A stretch of DNA of 64,000 nucleotides, taken from Paraburkholderia unamae (lineage in GTDB: Bacteria > Pseudomonadota > Gammaproteobacteria > Burkholderiales > Burkholderiaceae). A model generated the notes under the pieces. That model made no database searches, was not told the DNA's origin, and was given only the letters and a program-made list of their open reading frames with translations. Where the stretch lies: the NCBI RefSeq assembly GCF_003268775.1, contig NZ_QLSU01000008.1:274697-338696 (forward strand), given 5' to 3'. Both the position numbers and the translations under genes were made by a program. This document shows positions 25,663-34,027 of this stretch, in pieces (positions within the stretch are counted from its first letter, which is position 1; every line of letters begins with the position of its first letter).

Positions 25663-26595
25663 ATGCAAAGGCGAACCTTTCTGCTTTCAGTGGCCGCCGG
25701 CGCGGCGGCGCTTGGCGGAGGCGCGCCGCGCGCGTCGACCCGCGCTGCCGCGCAACACGACGCACCGCGCGTCGTCGTGCTCGACTGGGGGCTTGCCGAG
25801 ACGCTGCTCGCGCTCGGCGTGGTCCCGGCGGGCGTTGCCGAAATCGGCGACTACAACGCGAATGTGGTCACGCCGCGCGTGCCGCCCGGTGTGCCGGACG
25901 TCGGTCTGCGACTCGCGCCGAGCCTCGAGTGGCTCGCGCAGCTTGCTCCCGATCTCATCCTCATCAATTCGAGCCAGGAGTCGCAGCGCGACATGCTGGA
26001 GCGCATTGCGCCGGTGCGCGCCTTCGCGGTCTATACCGACACGGGCGCGCCCTACCTGCGCGCCGCATCGGTCACGCGCGAACTGGGCGCGCTCTGCCGC
26101 CGCGAGGCGGCCGCGCAGGCCCTCATCGCGCAAACGGCGCAGGCGCTCGCCGCCAACCGCGCGCGTCTTGCAGCGGCTGTCGCGCCCGCACGGCCGCTTT
26201 ATCTGATCCGCTTCTTCGACGCGCGGCACGTCGGCGTGTATGGCGCGCGCAGCCTGTTCCAGGATGTGCTCGACACGCTCGGTCTCGCCAACGCTTGGCG
26301 CGGCCCAACCGACTACTGGGGAATCGGCGTCGCGCCGCTGGAGGCGCTGGCCGCCGCGCCCGACGCCAGCATGCTCTACTTCGACCCGCTGCCCCAGGAC
26401 GTTGCGCGCACGCTCGCGTCGAACCGCCTGTGGCGAGCGTTGCCGCCCGTCGCCCACGACCGCGTGGCCGCGCTGCCGCCCTTCTGGGGCTTCGGCATGC
26501 TGCCCTCGGCGCGCCGCTTCGGCGATGCGATCACGCGGACCTTGCTCGCGGGACCCGCCAGCGCGACCCACGCAACCGGTATCGCCCACTCATGA
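25663..26595 (+). CDS. Iron-siderophore substrate-binding protein (FhuD/OrbB-like)
   Basis: About 310 residues. It starts MQRRTFLLSVAAGAAALGG, a twin-arginine type signal, so it may be exported folded. The mature part follows the FhuD fold: RVVVLDWGLAETLLALGVVPAGVAE, then LEWLAQLAPDLILIN. It carries the ferric siderophore across the periplasm. The gene begins two bases after the ATPase stop and its TGA overlaps the permease ATG (ATGA), so all three are coupled. Confidence 0.92.
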   Translation: MQRRTFLLSVAAGAAALGGGAPRASTRAAAQHDAPRVVVLDWGLAETLLALGVVPAGVAEIGDYNANVVTPRVPPGVPDVGLRLAPSLEWLAQLAPDLILINSSQESQRDMLERIAPVRAFAVYTDTGAPYLRAASVTRELGALCRREAAAQALIAQTAQALAANRARLAAAVAPARPLYLIRFFDARHVGVYGARSLFQDVLDTLGLANAWRGPTDYWGIGVAPLEALAAAPDASMLYFDPLPQDVARTLASNRLWRALPPVAHDRVAALPPFWGFGMLPSARRFGDAITRTLLAGPASATHATGIAHS

Positions 26596-28691
26596 GCGGA
26601 ATCGATCGTCTTTCTCCGCCGCCGACCGAGGCACCTTCCCAGGCAACCCCCGAGGCACCCCTCGCGACGTCGGCGAGCGCCGGGCACGGGCGCCTTTCCG
26701 GCTCGCTCGTCGTCGTGGCGCTCGGGCTAGCGCTCGTCGCGGCCGTCGGCCTGTCGGCGCTCAACCTGGCCGCTGTCGCGCCACGCTCGCTGTGGTGGCA
26801 GGCGCTCCTTTCGCCCGATGCGCGCGACATCCGCCAGATCATCGTGCACGATAGCTGGCTGCCGCGCATCGTCACCGCCTGGCTCGCCGGCGCGACGCTC
26901 GGCCTCGCGGGCACGATCTTCCAGCAGGTGCTGCGCAATCCGCTCGCCGAGCCGATGACGCTCGGCATTTCCGCCGGGGCCCAGCTCGCGCTCACGCTCG
27001 CCGCGCTCTGGGCGCCCGCTTCGCTCGCCGCTCACGGTCTCGCGCGCGAGCCGGTCGCGCTCGCGGGCGCGCTGGCCGCCGCGGCCATCGTGTTCGGCCT
27101 CGCGTGGCGCAGCGGCCTCGCGCCGGTGACGGTCGCCGTCGCGGGTCTCGTCGTGACGCTCTGGTGCGGCTCGGTCAGCGTCGCGCTCCAGCTCTTTCAC
27201 ACGCCTTATCTGCGCGGCCTGTTCATCTGGGGCGGCGGCTCGCTCGTCCAGCAGGACTGGAGCGATGTCGCCGCGCTCGCGCCCCGGCTCGCCGTGGGAG
27301 GCGTGCTCGCGTGGCTGCTGCTGCGCCCGCTCCAGCTCTTCAGTCTCGACGACGCCAACGCCCGCAGCCTCGGTCTCGCACTGCGCCGCCTGCGGCTTGC
27401 CGCGCTCGCGCTCGCCGTCATGCTGAGCGCCGCCGTGGTGAGCACGGTTGGCGTGATCGGTTTCATCGGGCTCGCCGCGCCCGCTCTCGCACAGCTCGCG
27501 GGCGCGCGACGCATGGCGCAGCGCCTCGTGCTGGCGCCGTTGTGCGGCGCGCTGCTGCTCTGGCTCACGGATCAGGCCGTGCAACCGCTGGCCAACGCGC
27601 TCGGCGAACTGGTGCCCGCTGGTGCCGCGAGCGCGCTGTTCGGTGCGCCGCTCATGCTGCTCCTGCTCGCGCGCATGCCGCGCACGCAGCGGCTCGACGC
27701 CGTCGCTTCGATATCGCGTCGAGTCTCTCGCGCCATGTCGATCCGGCGTCGCTTCGCGCTGATCGCAATCCTGAGCGCCACAACGTTGGTGCTCGCGTTC
27801 GATTTCGGCCGGGGCGTGCATGGCTGGCAGTTCAGCAGCCTCGCCGATCTCTCGCACGTCGCGATCTGGCGCGCGCCGCGCGAGATTGCCGCCTTCGCGG
27901 CCGGCGTCATGCTCGCGCTGGCAGGCACCCTGTTGCAGCGGCTCACCGGCAATCCGCTCGCGAGTCCGGAGGTGCTGGGCGTGTCCGCCGGGGCCGCGCT
28001 CGGCTTCATCGCGCTCGTGGCCTGCGCGGCCGACGCTGGGCACGGCGCGCGTCTTGCGGCCACGTCCGGCGGCGCGTTCACGACGCTGCTCGCTATCCTC
28101 TGGTTCGCGCGCCGCTCGGCGTTCGCACCGCAACGCGTGCTGCTCGTGGGCATTGCGATCGGCGCGCTGTTTCAGGCCGTGGTGGCCGTGGTCATCGCCG
28201 GCGGCGGCGAACGGGCGGCCACCCTGCTCACCTGGCTCTCGGGTTCCACTTACACGGTCACGCCTCGCGACGCGACGCTCGCGCTCGGACTCTGTCTCGT
28301 GCTCGCCGCGCTTGCGCCGCTCACCGGCAGGCTGCTCGCGATCCTGCCGCTCGGCGACGCCAGCGCACGCGCGCTCGGCGTGCACACGCCGCTTGCGCAC
28401 GGCGCGCTGCTCGCCCTCACCGCGTTACTGAGCGCCGCAGCGACCTTGATCGTCGGGCCGCTGTCGTTCGTGGGGCTCACGGCGCCGCATTTCGCCCGCC
28501 TCGCGGGCGCGCGGCGTCCGCTCGACCAGTTGCTGCTCGCCGCGCCCATCGGCGGACTCACGATCGTCATTGCCGACTGGCTCGGGCGCACGCTGCTGTT
28601 GCCGCGCGAACTGCCGGCCGGCCTGGTTGCAACGCTTTTCGGCGCGCCGTGGCTCATGTGGCTGCTCGCGCGGCGCGCCTCCGCCGCCTGA
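26592..28691 (+). CDS. Double-length Fe3+-siderophore permease (FhuB/OrbD-like)
   Basis: 699 residues made of two homologous FecCD permease halves. Each half carries the loop that meets the ATPase: LRNPLAEPMTLGISAGAQ in the first and LTGNPLASPEVLGVSAGAALG in the second, and GLAAPALAQLAGARR and GLTAPHFARLAGARRP near their ends. About twenty hydrophobic segments are expected. It is the inner-membrane channel for the ferric siderophore. The ATG at 26592 overlaps the upstream stop; the N-terminal 40 residues are Pro- and Ala-rich and cytoplasmic. Confidence 0.95.
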   Translation: MSGIDRLSPPPTEAPSQATPEAPLATSASAGHGRLSGSLVVVALGLALVAAVGLSALNLAAVAPRSLWWQALLSPDARDIRQIIVHDSWLPRIVTAWLAGATLGLAGTIFQQVLRNPLAEPMTLGISAGAQLALTLAALWAPASLAAHGLAREPVALAGALAAAAIVFGLAWRSGLAPVTVAVAGLVVTLWCGSVSVALQLFHTPYLRGLFIWGGGSLVQQDWSDVAALAPRLAVGGVLAWLLLRPLQLFSLDDANARSLGLALRRLRLAALALAVMLSAAVVSTVGVIGFIGLAAPALAQLAGARRMAQRLVLAPLCGALLLWLTDQAVQPLANALGELVPAGAASALFGAPLMLLLLARMPRTQRLDAVASISRRVSRAMSIRRRFALIAILSATTLVLAFDFGRGVHGWQFSSLADLSHVAIWRAPREIAAFAAGVMLALAGTLLQRLTGNPLASPEVLGVSAGAALGFIALVACAADAGHGARLAATSGGAFTTLLAILWFARRSAFAPQRVLLVGIAIGALFQAVVAVVIAGGGERAATLLTWLSGSTYTVTPRDATLALGLCLVLAALAPLTGRLLAILPLGDASARALGVHTPLAHGALLALTALLSAAATLIVGPLSFVGLTAPHFARLAGARRPLDQLLLAAPIGGLTIVIADWLGRTLLLPRELPAGLVATLFGAPWLMWLLARRASAA

Positions 28692-28731
28692 TTTCCCCAC
28701 TGCATCTTCAAGAATAACGACGGAGAAAACC

Positions 28732-30447
28732 ATGCTCTCCCACCTGTTCCGGCTGCTGCGCCGCCTGTGGCCCATCTCGGCGCTCGCAACGCTCATGGGC
28801 GCGGCGAGCGGCATCGCCACGGCGGCGCTGCTCGCCCTCACGAACCGCACGCTGCACGACGGCGACGCCGCGCTGCCGACCTTCGTTGCGAGCTTCGCCG
28901 GCCTCTGCGCGCTTGCGCTCGCGGGCGAAGTGATCTCGGATATCGGCAACAACGTTGTCGGGCAGCGCGTAATCGCGGCGTTGCGCAAGGACCTCTGCGC
29001 GAAGATCATCGCCGCGCCGATCAGCGAGATCGAGCAGTTTCGCAGCCATCGGCTGATCGCCGCGCTCAATCAGGACATCGATACGATCAGCACGTTTTCC
29101 TTCATGTTTTCGAGCCTCGCCATCGCAACGGCCACCATCGCCGGTTGCCTCGGCTATCTGTTCGTGCTCTCGCCGATGCTGCTGCTCATTGCGCTCGTCG
29201 CCATCGCACTCGGCTCGATCGTGCAGTCGCTCGCGAGGCGCGTGGGCATTCGCCGCTTCGGCGCCGCCCGTGAAGCCGAAGATCGCCTGCAAAAGCACTA
29301 TCGCGCGATGGTGGACGGCGCCAAGGAGTTGCGCATCAACCGCGAGCGCCGCGCCTTCGTCTACGGCCATGAGCTGTCCGGCACGATCAATGCGATTTTC
29401 CGGCTGCGCGTGCGCGCCGCCAATGTGTTCGTGAGTGCGAACGCGTTCGGCTCGCTGCTGTTCTTCGTCGTGGTCGGTCTCATGCTCGTGCTGCAAGGCG
29501 GCGCGGCCCATGCGGATCGCAGCGTGCTGACCGGATTCGTGCTCGTGCTGCTCTACATGAAGGGGCCGATTCAGGAGATCGTCGGCGCGCTGCCGTCCAT
29601 CGGGCGGGCGCAAGTCGCGCTCAGGCGCATTGCGGCGCTTTCCGCACGGTTTTCGAGCAGCGAGCCCGCGCTGCTCGATGCGCCGCCTCGCGCGACGCCA
29701 CGCAACGCGCAGGCGTTCGACACCCACGCGTTCCACACCATCACGCTGCGCGATATCACCTACCGGTTTCCCGCGCCGCAGGACGACAGCCATGCAGGCG
29801 CGCCGGCCGATATGGCCGGCTTCGCGCTCGGGCCGCTTTCGCTGACCGTCGCCCGCGGCGAAACGCTCTTCATCGTTGGCGAGAATGGCTGCGGCAAGAC
29901 AACCCTGCTCAAGCTGTTGCTCGGTCTCTATGTGCCGGACAGCGGCGCGCTGCTCGTCGACGACGCACCGGTTCGCGCCGACGGGCTCGACGCCTACCGC
30001 CAGCTTTTTTCGGCGGTCTTCTCCGACTACCACTTGTTCGACACATTGCTGCCCGGCGAGCACACGCGCGAGAGCGAAGCGCAACGCTATCTGGAGCGGC
30101 TCGCGCTCGCGCACAAGGTATCGGTGCGAGACGGCATGTTCAGCACGACGGATCTGTCGACCGGGCAACGCAAGCGACTCGCGCTCGTGCATGCTTATCT
30201 GGAGGGCCGCCCGGTGATGGTGCTCGACGAATGGGCCGCCGACCAGGACCCGACATTCCGGCGCATTTTCTACACCGAGATCCTGCCGGACCTCAAACGC
30301 CAGGGCAAAACACTCATCGTGATTTCGCACGACGACCGCTATTTCGACGCCGCCGACCGGATTATCCGGCTTGAAGACGGGCGCATCGTCGAAGCGGTGC
30401 GGCCGGGGCGCGACACAGCAATGGCGTTCGCCGCGCGCAGATCGTGA
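28732..30447 (+). CDS. Cyclic-peptide/siderophore exporter ABC protein (PvdE/SyrD/OrbE-like)
   Basis: 571 residues: six transmembrane helices, then a nucleotide-binding domain with Walker A VGENGCGKTTLLKLLLG, the atypical signature LSTGQRKRLALV and Walker B PVMVLDEWAADQDP, all diagnostic of the cyclic-peptide exporter group. PvdE and OrbE move siderophore precursors to the periplasm. ACGGAGAAAACC precedes the ATG. An exporter here implies the strain makes its own siderophore, but no peptide synthetase, MbtH protein or ornithine hydroxylase is present in the window. Confidence 0.94.
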   Translation: MLSHLFRLLRRLWPISALATLMGAASGIATAALLALTNRTLHDGDAALPTFVASFAGLCALALAGEVISDIGNNVVGQRVIAALRKDLCAKIIAAPISEIEQFRSHRLIAALNQDIDTISTFSFMFSSLAIATATIAGCLGYLFVLSPMLLLIALVAIALGSIVQSLARRVGIRRFGAAREAEDRLQKHYRAMVDGAKELRINRERRAFVYGHELSGTINAIFRLRVRAANVFVSANAFGSLLFFVVVGLMLVLQGGAAHADRSVLTGFVLVLLYMKGPIQEIVGALPSIGRAQVALRRIAALSARFSSSEPALLDAPPRATPRNAQAFDTHAFHTITLRDITYRFPAPQDDSHAGAPADMAGFALGPLSLTVARGETLFIVGENGCGKTTLLKLLLGLYVPDSGALLVDDAPVRADGLDAYRQLFSAVFSDYHLFDTLLPGEHTRESEAQRYLERLALAHKVSVRDGMFSTTDLSTGQRKRLALVHAYLEGRPVMVLDEWAADQDPTFRRIFYTEILPDLKRQGKTLIVISHDDRYFDAADRIIRLEDGRIVEAVRPGRDTAMAFAARRS

Positions 30448-30497
30448 TGGGATCCCGCCCAGGCTTCACGCCCTCGACGCAGCGATACGCCAACCCG

Positions 30498-30581
30498 TCA
30501 GCGTCGGCGCCTGCGCAACCGCACCGCGAGGCTCGCCAGGATACCCAGTGTTCCGATCGTTTCCAACAAGGCGCTGAGCAT
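30498..30581 (-). CDS. Candidate 27-residue membrane microprotein
   Basis: ATG at 30581 follows GTGAGGACACC and codes MLSALLETIGTLGILASLAV followed by a run of Arg residues to a TGA at 30498. A hydrophobic helix with a cationic tail is a common small membrane-protein design. It lies 15 bases after the TauE-type stop in the same direction. It could be chance; no homologue is recalled. Confidence 0.33.
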   Translation of the reverse strand: MLSALLETIGTLGILASLAVRLRRRRR

Positions 30582-30596
30582 GGTGTCCTCACCGAA

Positions 30597-31364
30597 TTAG
30601 CGATGCAGCAGTAGGGGCGCATACGTTTTCACGAAGAACGCGAGCGTGATGCAGGAAGTGGCCAGCAACGTGAGGGCGCGGATGATTCGCGGCGGCGCCC
30701 GGCGACCGATGCGCGCCCCGACGTATCCGCCGATGATCGCGCCCACCAGCATGACCCGCGTCTCGGGCCAGCGCACCGCATTGGCGACAATGAAAGCGAG
30801 GACCGCCACGACGTTGGCGGCACTGACCAGCAGCGTGCGCGGTGCGTTGAGGTGTTTCAGGTCAGCGTTTTCGAGCAGGCCCCACATCGCAATCATCATG
30901 ATGCCCACCGCGCCGCCGAAGTAGCCGCCGTAGACGCCAAGCGCGAACTGAACGGCCAGCACCGCACGCGCGTGAATGTGCCAGCGTGCGCGTAACGCCT
31001 CGCCCATGCGCCTGCCGAACGCGAGCGCGATGGAAGCCACCAGCAACAGCCACGGCAGCACGAACGTGAACGCCGCGGACGACGTCCACAACAACAGCAG
31101 CGCGCCCGCGAAGCCGCCGCACAGCGTCGTCGCGAGCAGCGCGCGCAGCGACACGGCGCCCACCGGCCGCAGTCCGTCGCGATACGCCCACGCGCTGGCC
31201 AGGCCGCCAGGGAACAGCGCGACAGTGCTGGAAGCATTCGCCTGAACCGGAGGCACGCCCGCCGCGATCAGCGCCGGCAAACTGACGAACGAGCCGCCCC
31301 CTGCCAGCGCATTCATCGCGCCTGCCAGCAATCCTGTTGAAAAAATCAAGGCCGTCGAGTTCAT
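30597..31364 (-). CDS. TauE/SafE family membrane exporter
   Basis: 255 residues with about eight hydrophobic segments. The duplicated motif appears as GAMNALAGGGSFVSLPALIAAGVP near the start and GGYFGGAVGIMMIA at mid-length, the hallmark of this family of sulfite or organosulfonate exporters. ATG 31364 (MNSTALIF) is chosen over an upstream in-frame start that has no hydrophobic lead. It is divergent from a LysR gene with a palindrome between them, so it is likely regulated by that protein. Substrate unknown. Confidence 0.9.
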   Translation of the reverse strand: MNSTALIFSTGLLAGAMNALAGGGSFVSLPALIAAGVPPVQANASSTVALFPGGLASAWAYRDGLRPVGAVSLRALLATTLCGGFAGALLLLWTSSAAFTFVLPWLLLVASIALAFGRRMGEALRARWHIHARAVLAVQFALGVYGGYFGGAVGIMMIAMWGLLENADLKHLNAPRTLLVSAANVVAVLAFIVANAVRWPETRVMLVGAIIGGYVGARIGRRAPPRIIRALTLLATSCITLAFFVKTYAPLLLHR

Positions 31365-31423
31365 GCCAGCGATGTTAGTCGCCGCCCCACATTCCGACAA
31401 TCTGGCAATTCCGGTGCTAGACT

Positions 31424-31438
31424 TCGGAAAATCCGAAC
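31424..31438. promoter_or_regulatory. LysR-type palindrome between tauE-like and LysR genes
   Basis: TTCGGA (31424-31429) and TCCGAA (31433-31438) form a perfect inverted repeat with three bases between, containing a T-N11-A core. It lies 16 bases before the LysR start in the divergent gap, the usual place of a LysR operator. Confidence 0.5.
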
Positions 31439-31453
31439 CTATGACAATCGCCC

Positions 31454-32335
31454 ATGCGCTTCGACTTGACCGATTTGCGCCTATTCCTGAGCGTGGTGGA
31501 ATGCGGCAGCCTCACACATGGCGCCCAGGCAATGCATCTCGCGCTGGCATCGGTCAGCGAGCGCATGGCCAGCATGGAAGCGGCGCTGGGCGCGCCGTTA
31601 CTGGAACGCAACCGTCGCGGCGTGCGCACGACCGCTGCGGGCGACGCCCTGGTCCGTCATGCGCGTTCGATCCTGGGTCAGGTCGAAATGATGCGCGGGG
31701 AACTGCGGACCTACGCAACGGGCCTGAAAGGGCGCATCCGGCTGCTCTCCAACACCGCCGCCATGGCGGCGTTCCTGCCGCCGCAGCTCTGCCGATTTCT
31801 GGCGGCGCATCGCGACCTGTCGATCGATCTGGAGGAGCGGCCCAGCGCCGAGATCGTCCAGACCCTCATGGACAGGCGCGCGGATCTGGGTGTCGTTGCG
31901 GACATCACGGATCTCGGCACGCTGCAAACGCACCTGATCGCCAGCGACCAGCTCGTCGTGGTCGCGAGCCATTCGCATCGTTTCTCCCGGCAATCGGACG
32001 TTGCCTTTACCGATATCCTCGACGAGCCCATCGTGGGCATGGCGGACACGGCGCTCGAAACGCATCTCGCGGAACGTGCATCGCGTCTGGGGCGGCAGCT
32101 CGACTACCGCATCCAGTTGCGCAACGTCGACCATGTGGTCATGCACGTGGAAGCCGGCATTGGCGTTTCAATCCTTTCCGAAGGGCTGGCCAGAACGCTG
32201 CGCCGCGACCTCACCGTCCTGCCGCTATCGGAAGCGTGGTCCACGCGACGGCTCTACCTCTGCGCGCGCGACTTTTCCGCACTGACTCCGCACGCCGGCC
32301 TGCTGGCCGAGCAACTGCGGCAGAGCGCGCCGTAG
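31454..32335 (+). CDS. LysR family transcriptional regulator
   Basis: 293 residues. The N-terminal helix-turn-helix is DLRLFLSVVECGSLTHGAQAMHLALASVSERMASMEAALGA..LERNRRG, followed by a periplasmic-binding-like effector domain (IRLLSNTAAMAAFLPPQLCRFL). It most likely controls the divergent TauE/SafE exporter through the TTCGGA-N3-TCCGAA palindrome. The effector is not deducible. Confidence 0.93.
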   Translation: MRFDLTDLRLFLSVVECGSLTHGAQAMHLALASVSERMASMEAALGAPLLERNRRGVRTTAAGDALVRHARSILGQVEMMRGELRTYATGLKGRIRLLSNTAAMAAFLPPQLCRFLAAHRDLSIDLEERPSAEIVQTLMDRRADLGVVADITDLGTLQTHLIASDQLVVVASHSHRFSRQSDVAFTDILDEPIVGMADTALETHLAERASRLGRQLDYRIQLRNVDHVVMHVEAGIGVSILSEGLARTLRRDLTVLPLSEAWSTRRLYLCARDFSALTPHAGLLAEQLRQSAP

Positions 32336-32429
32336 ACGTTTTTCATGGTTCGACGACAGCCTCCGGGAACCAGCAAGGACTGCCAGGGATCGACATTCGC
32401 TTTTTTGACAGCACCTGCGGCTCGCAATC

Positions 32430-32768
32430 ATGCTAACGACGTATCTAACCTTCTTCATGTACGGGTGCGCCATCGCCATTGGCCTGTACAACATCTGGCG
32501 GCCCGTGCCGGGCGGCGCAAAGCGGTTGCGACGGATGTACTACATCGTGGCGCTGGGCCTTATTGCGTTCGGAACGCTCGTGGTGGTCGATTCGGCGAGA
32601 CAAGGGGTGGGCGGCGCGGTCACGGGCATGGCCGGCGTAATGATCCTGCTTGGCATGCTGCTCATCTGTCTGGGTCTTTGCGTTCGAGGCGCAAGAAAAC
32701 TGTTCTCGCGGATAACGAGCGGACCTTCGCGATGTGCCAGGGAGCGAGGATGGGAGCCGCCTGTTTGA
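32430..32768 (+). CDS. Small three-helix membrane protein, unknown
   Basis: 112 residues with three hydrophobic segments: FFMYGCAIAIGLYNIW, MYYIVALGLIAFGTLVVVD and GMAGVMILLGMLLICLGLCV, then a basic cytoplasmic tail. No family is recognised. It stands alone downstream of the LysR gene and convergent with a BON gene. The strongly patterned hydrophobicity supports a real gene, although no clear Shine-Dalgarno sequence is seen. Confidence 0.55.
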   Translation: MLTTYLTFFMYGCAIAIGLYNIWRPVPGGAKRLRRMYYIVALGLIAFGTLVVVDSARQGVGGAVTGMAGVMILLGMLLICLGLCVRGARKLFSRITSGPSRCARERGWEPPV

Positions 32769-32797
32769 TCGACGGCTCCGCTCCGCAAGCGGCCGTA

Positions 32798-33160
32798 TCA
32801 ACCGTTCCCGCCGTGAAATAGCGTCAGCTTGTTCGATACCGAGTTCACGCCCGGCACCGAACGCGTAACGTCTTCCGCCTGCCGGATCTGGTCGCCATTG
32901 CGAACCGTGCCGCTGAGCGTCACGGCGCCGTCGCGCGCGCGAACGAAAACACCGGAAACATTGAACCCCGGCGCTTTCGACAGTGCGCGCCGCACAGCAC
33001 GCGCGAGCGCCCGGTCCGACTTCGTCGTGCTGGATGCCGAGGGCGTCGCGCCCGGCGCCATCGACGCATCGGAAGGCGCGGTTGCCGACTGGGCATTCGC
33101 GATGCCGGTAATGATCAGCAGAAAAGACGCACACAAGGCGCATCGCAGGTTTGAATTCAT
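32798..33160 (-). CDS. Secreted BON domain protein
   Basis: 120 residues. A signal peptide (LRCALCASFLLIITGIANA) is followed by an Ala/Ser/Thr-rich linker and one BON domain (DRALARAVRRALSKAPGFNVSGVFVRARDGAVTLSGTVRNGDQI... VTRSVPGVNSVSNKLTL). BON domains (OsmY type) bind membranes or lipids in the periplasm and often appear in stress-induced proteins. It is monocistronic. Confidence 0.88.
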   Translation of the reverse strand: MNSNLRCALCASFLLIITGIANAQSATAPSDASMAPGATPSASSTTKSDRALARAVRRALSKAPGFNVSGVFVRARDGAVTLSGTVRNGDQIRQAEDVTRSVPGVNSVSNKLTLFHGGNG

Positions 33161-33443
33161 GACCGGCTCCTGTCATTGCCGCGCAGGCACAGCGTCGTGT
33201 CGCGGCTAAAAATCAGAGGAATAACCCGATGCGTACCGTGACTGCCCGTATCAGCGCTCAATAAGCGCACGAGCGGGAGCGACACAACATCAAAAGTCTA
33301 TACCGCGCGGCGCGCCTTACTTGCCTCCTTTCGATCGGCATTCAGGCCGCCCTGTGCGGGCTTTTTCTTCGACTACTGACTCTGCGCCTGGCGCGCAACG
33401 CGGTGCTATAGTCGGTCACTCGTCCAGCGACACTCCGACTGCC

Positions 33444-33788
33444 ATGTCCTGCGAAGCCTGCCAAAGAATGCAACTGGGCGACACGGTCCCTCCCCACGAC
33501 GGGCTGCGGATCATCGACGGGCGCACCCGGCTGCGCCCACTCGGGCGTCGCCCCGTGCTCCTGCAACGTTACGGTTGCCGCATTTGCCAGACAAACTGGT
33601 TGCTGGAAATCGATCCGCGACAGCCAGAGCACGCGGAATGGGTTTGTCTCTATCAGGCCTCAAGCATCCTCGCCCCTGTCTCGATCGTTCATCCGGGCGC
33701 CCGCTCATCGGCTCCTCCTGCTGCCACCAAACGGGCTGACGCCGCACACGCAGCAATACCCGAGCAACTCCTTCACAGCCTTCCCTGA
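33444..33788 (+). CDS. Small zinc-ribbon-like hypothetical protein
   Basis: 114 residues. Two Cys pairs, CEACQRMQ at residues 3-8 and CRICQTNW near residue 47, suggest a zinc ribbon; between them lies LRPLGRRPVLLQRYG. The C-terminal third is Ala- and Pro-rich. The frame is open for 41 more codons upstream, but that part reads as noise, so ATG 33444 is preferred. No family name is assigned. Confidence 0.6.
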   Translation: MSCEACQRMQLGDTVPPHDGLRIIDGRTRLRPLGRRPVLLQRYGCRICQTNWLLEIDPRQPEHAEWVCLYQASSILAPVSIVHPGARSSAPPAATKRADAAHAAIPEQLLHSLP

Positions 33789-34027
33789 CCGGATCGCGCA
33801 CGCTGCACCCGGACATTTCGCACATATGTGCGCTACAGCACACCAGGGACATCACAGCGAGAATACGCTTGGAGTCCGAATTAATTTCGTCTACCTTACG
33901 AAGGAAGACGAATCGCATTATGTATTGACCGTTATGGATAATGGATCGCGAATTCCAGTCTTTGCGGAATGATCGAACAGGATGTTAGACGCGGCAAACG
34001 TCGGAGCCGTCCGCAGCGGAGGACGCA

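Noticed and set aside
26727..28400. A 557-codon minus-strand open frame opposite the siderophore permease
   Set aside because: It is an Arg/Glu-rich shadow of the double permease.
33230..33265. An 11-codon frame MRTVTARISAQ after AGAGGAATAACCC
   Set aside because: It is very short, not followed by a co-directional gene with attenuator features, and could be chance.
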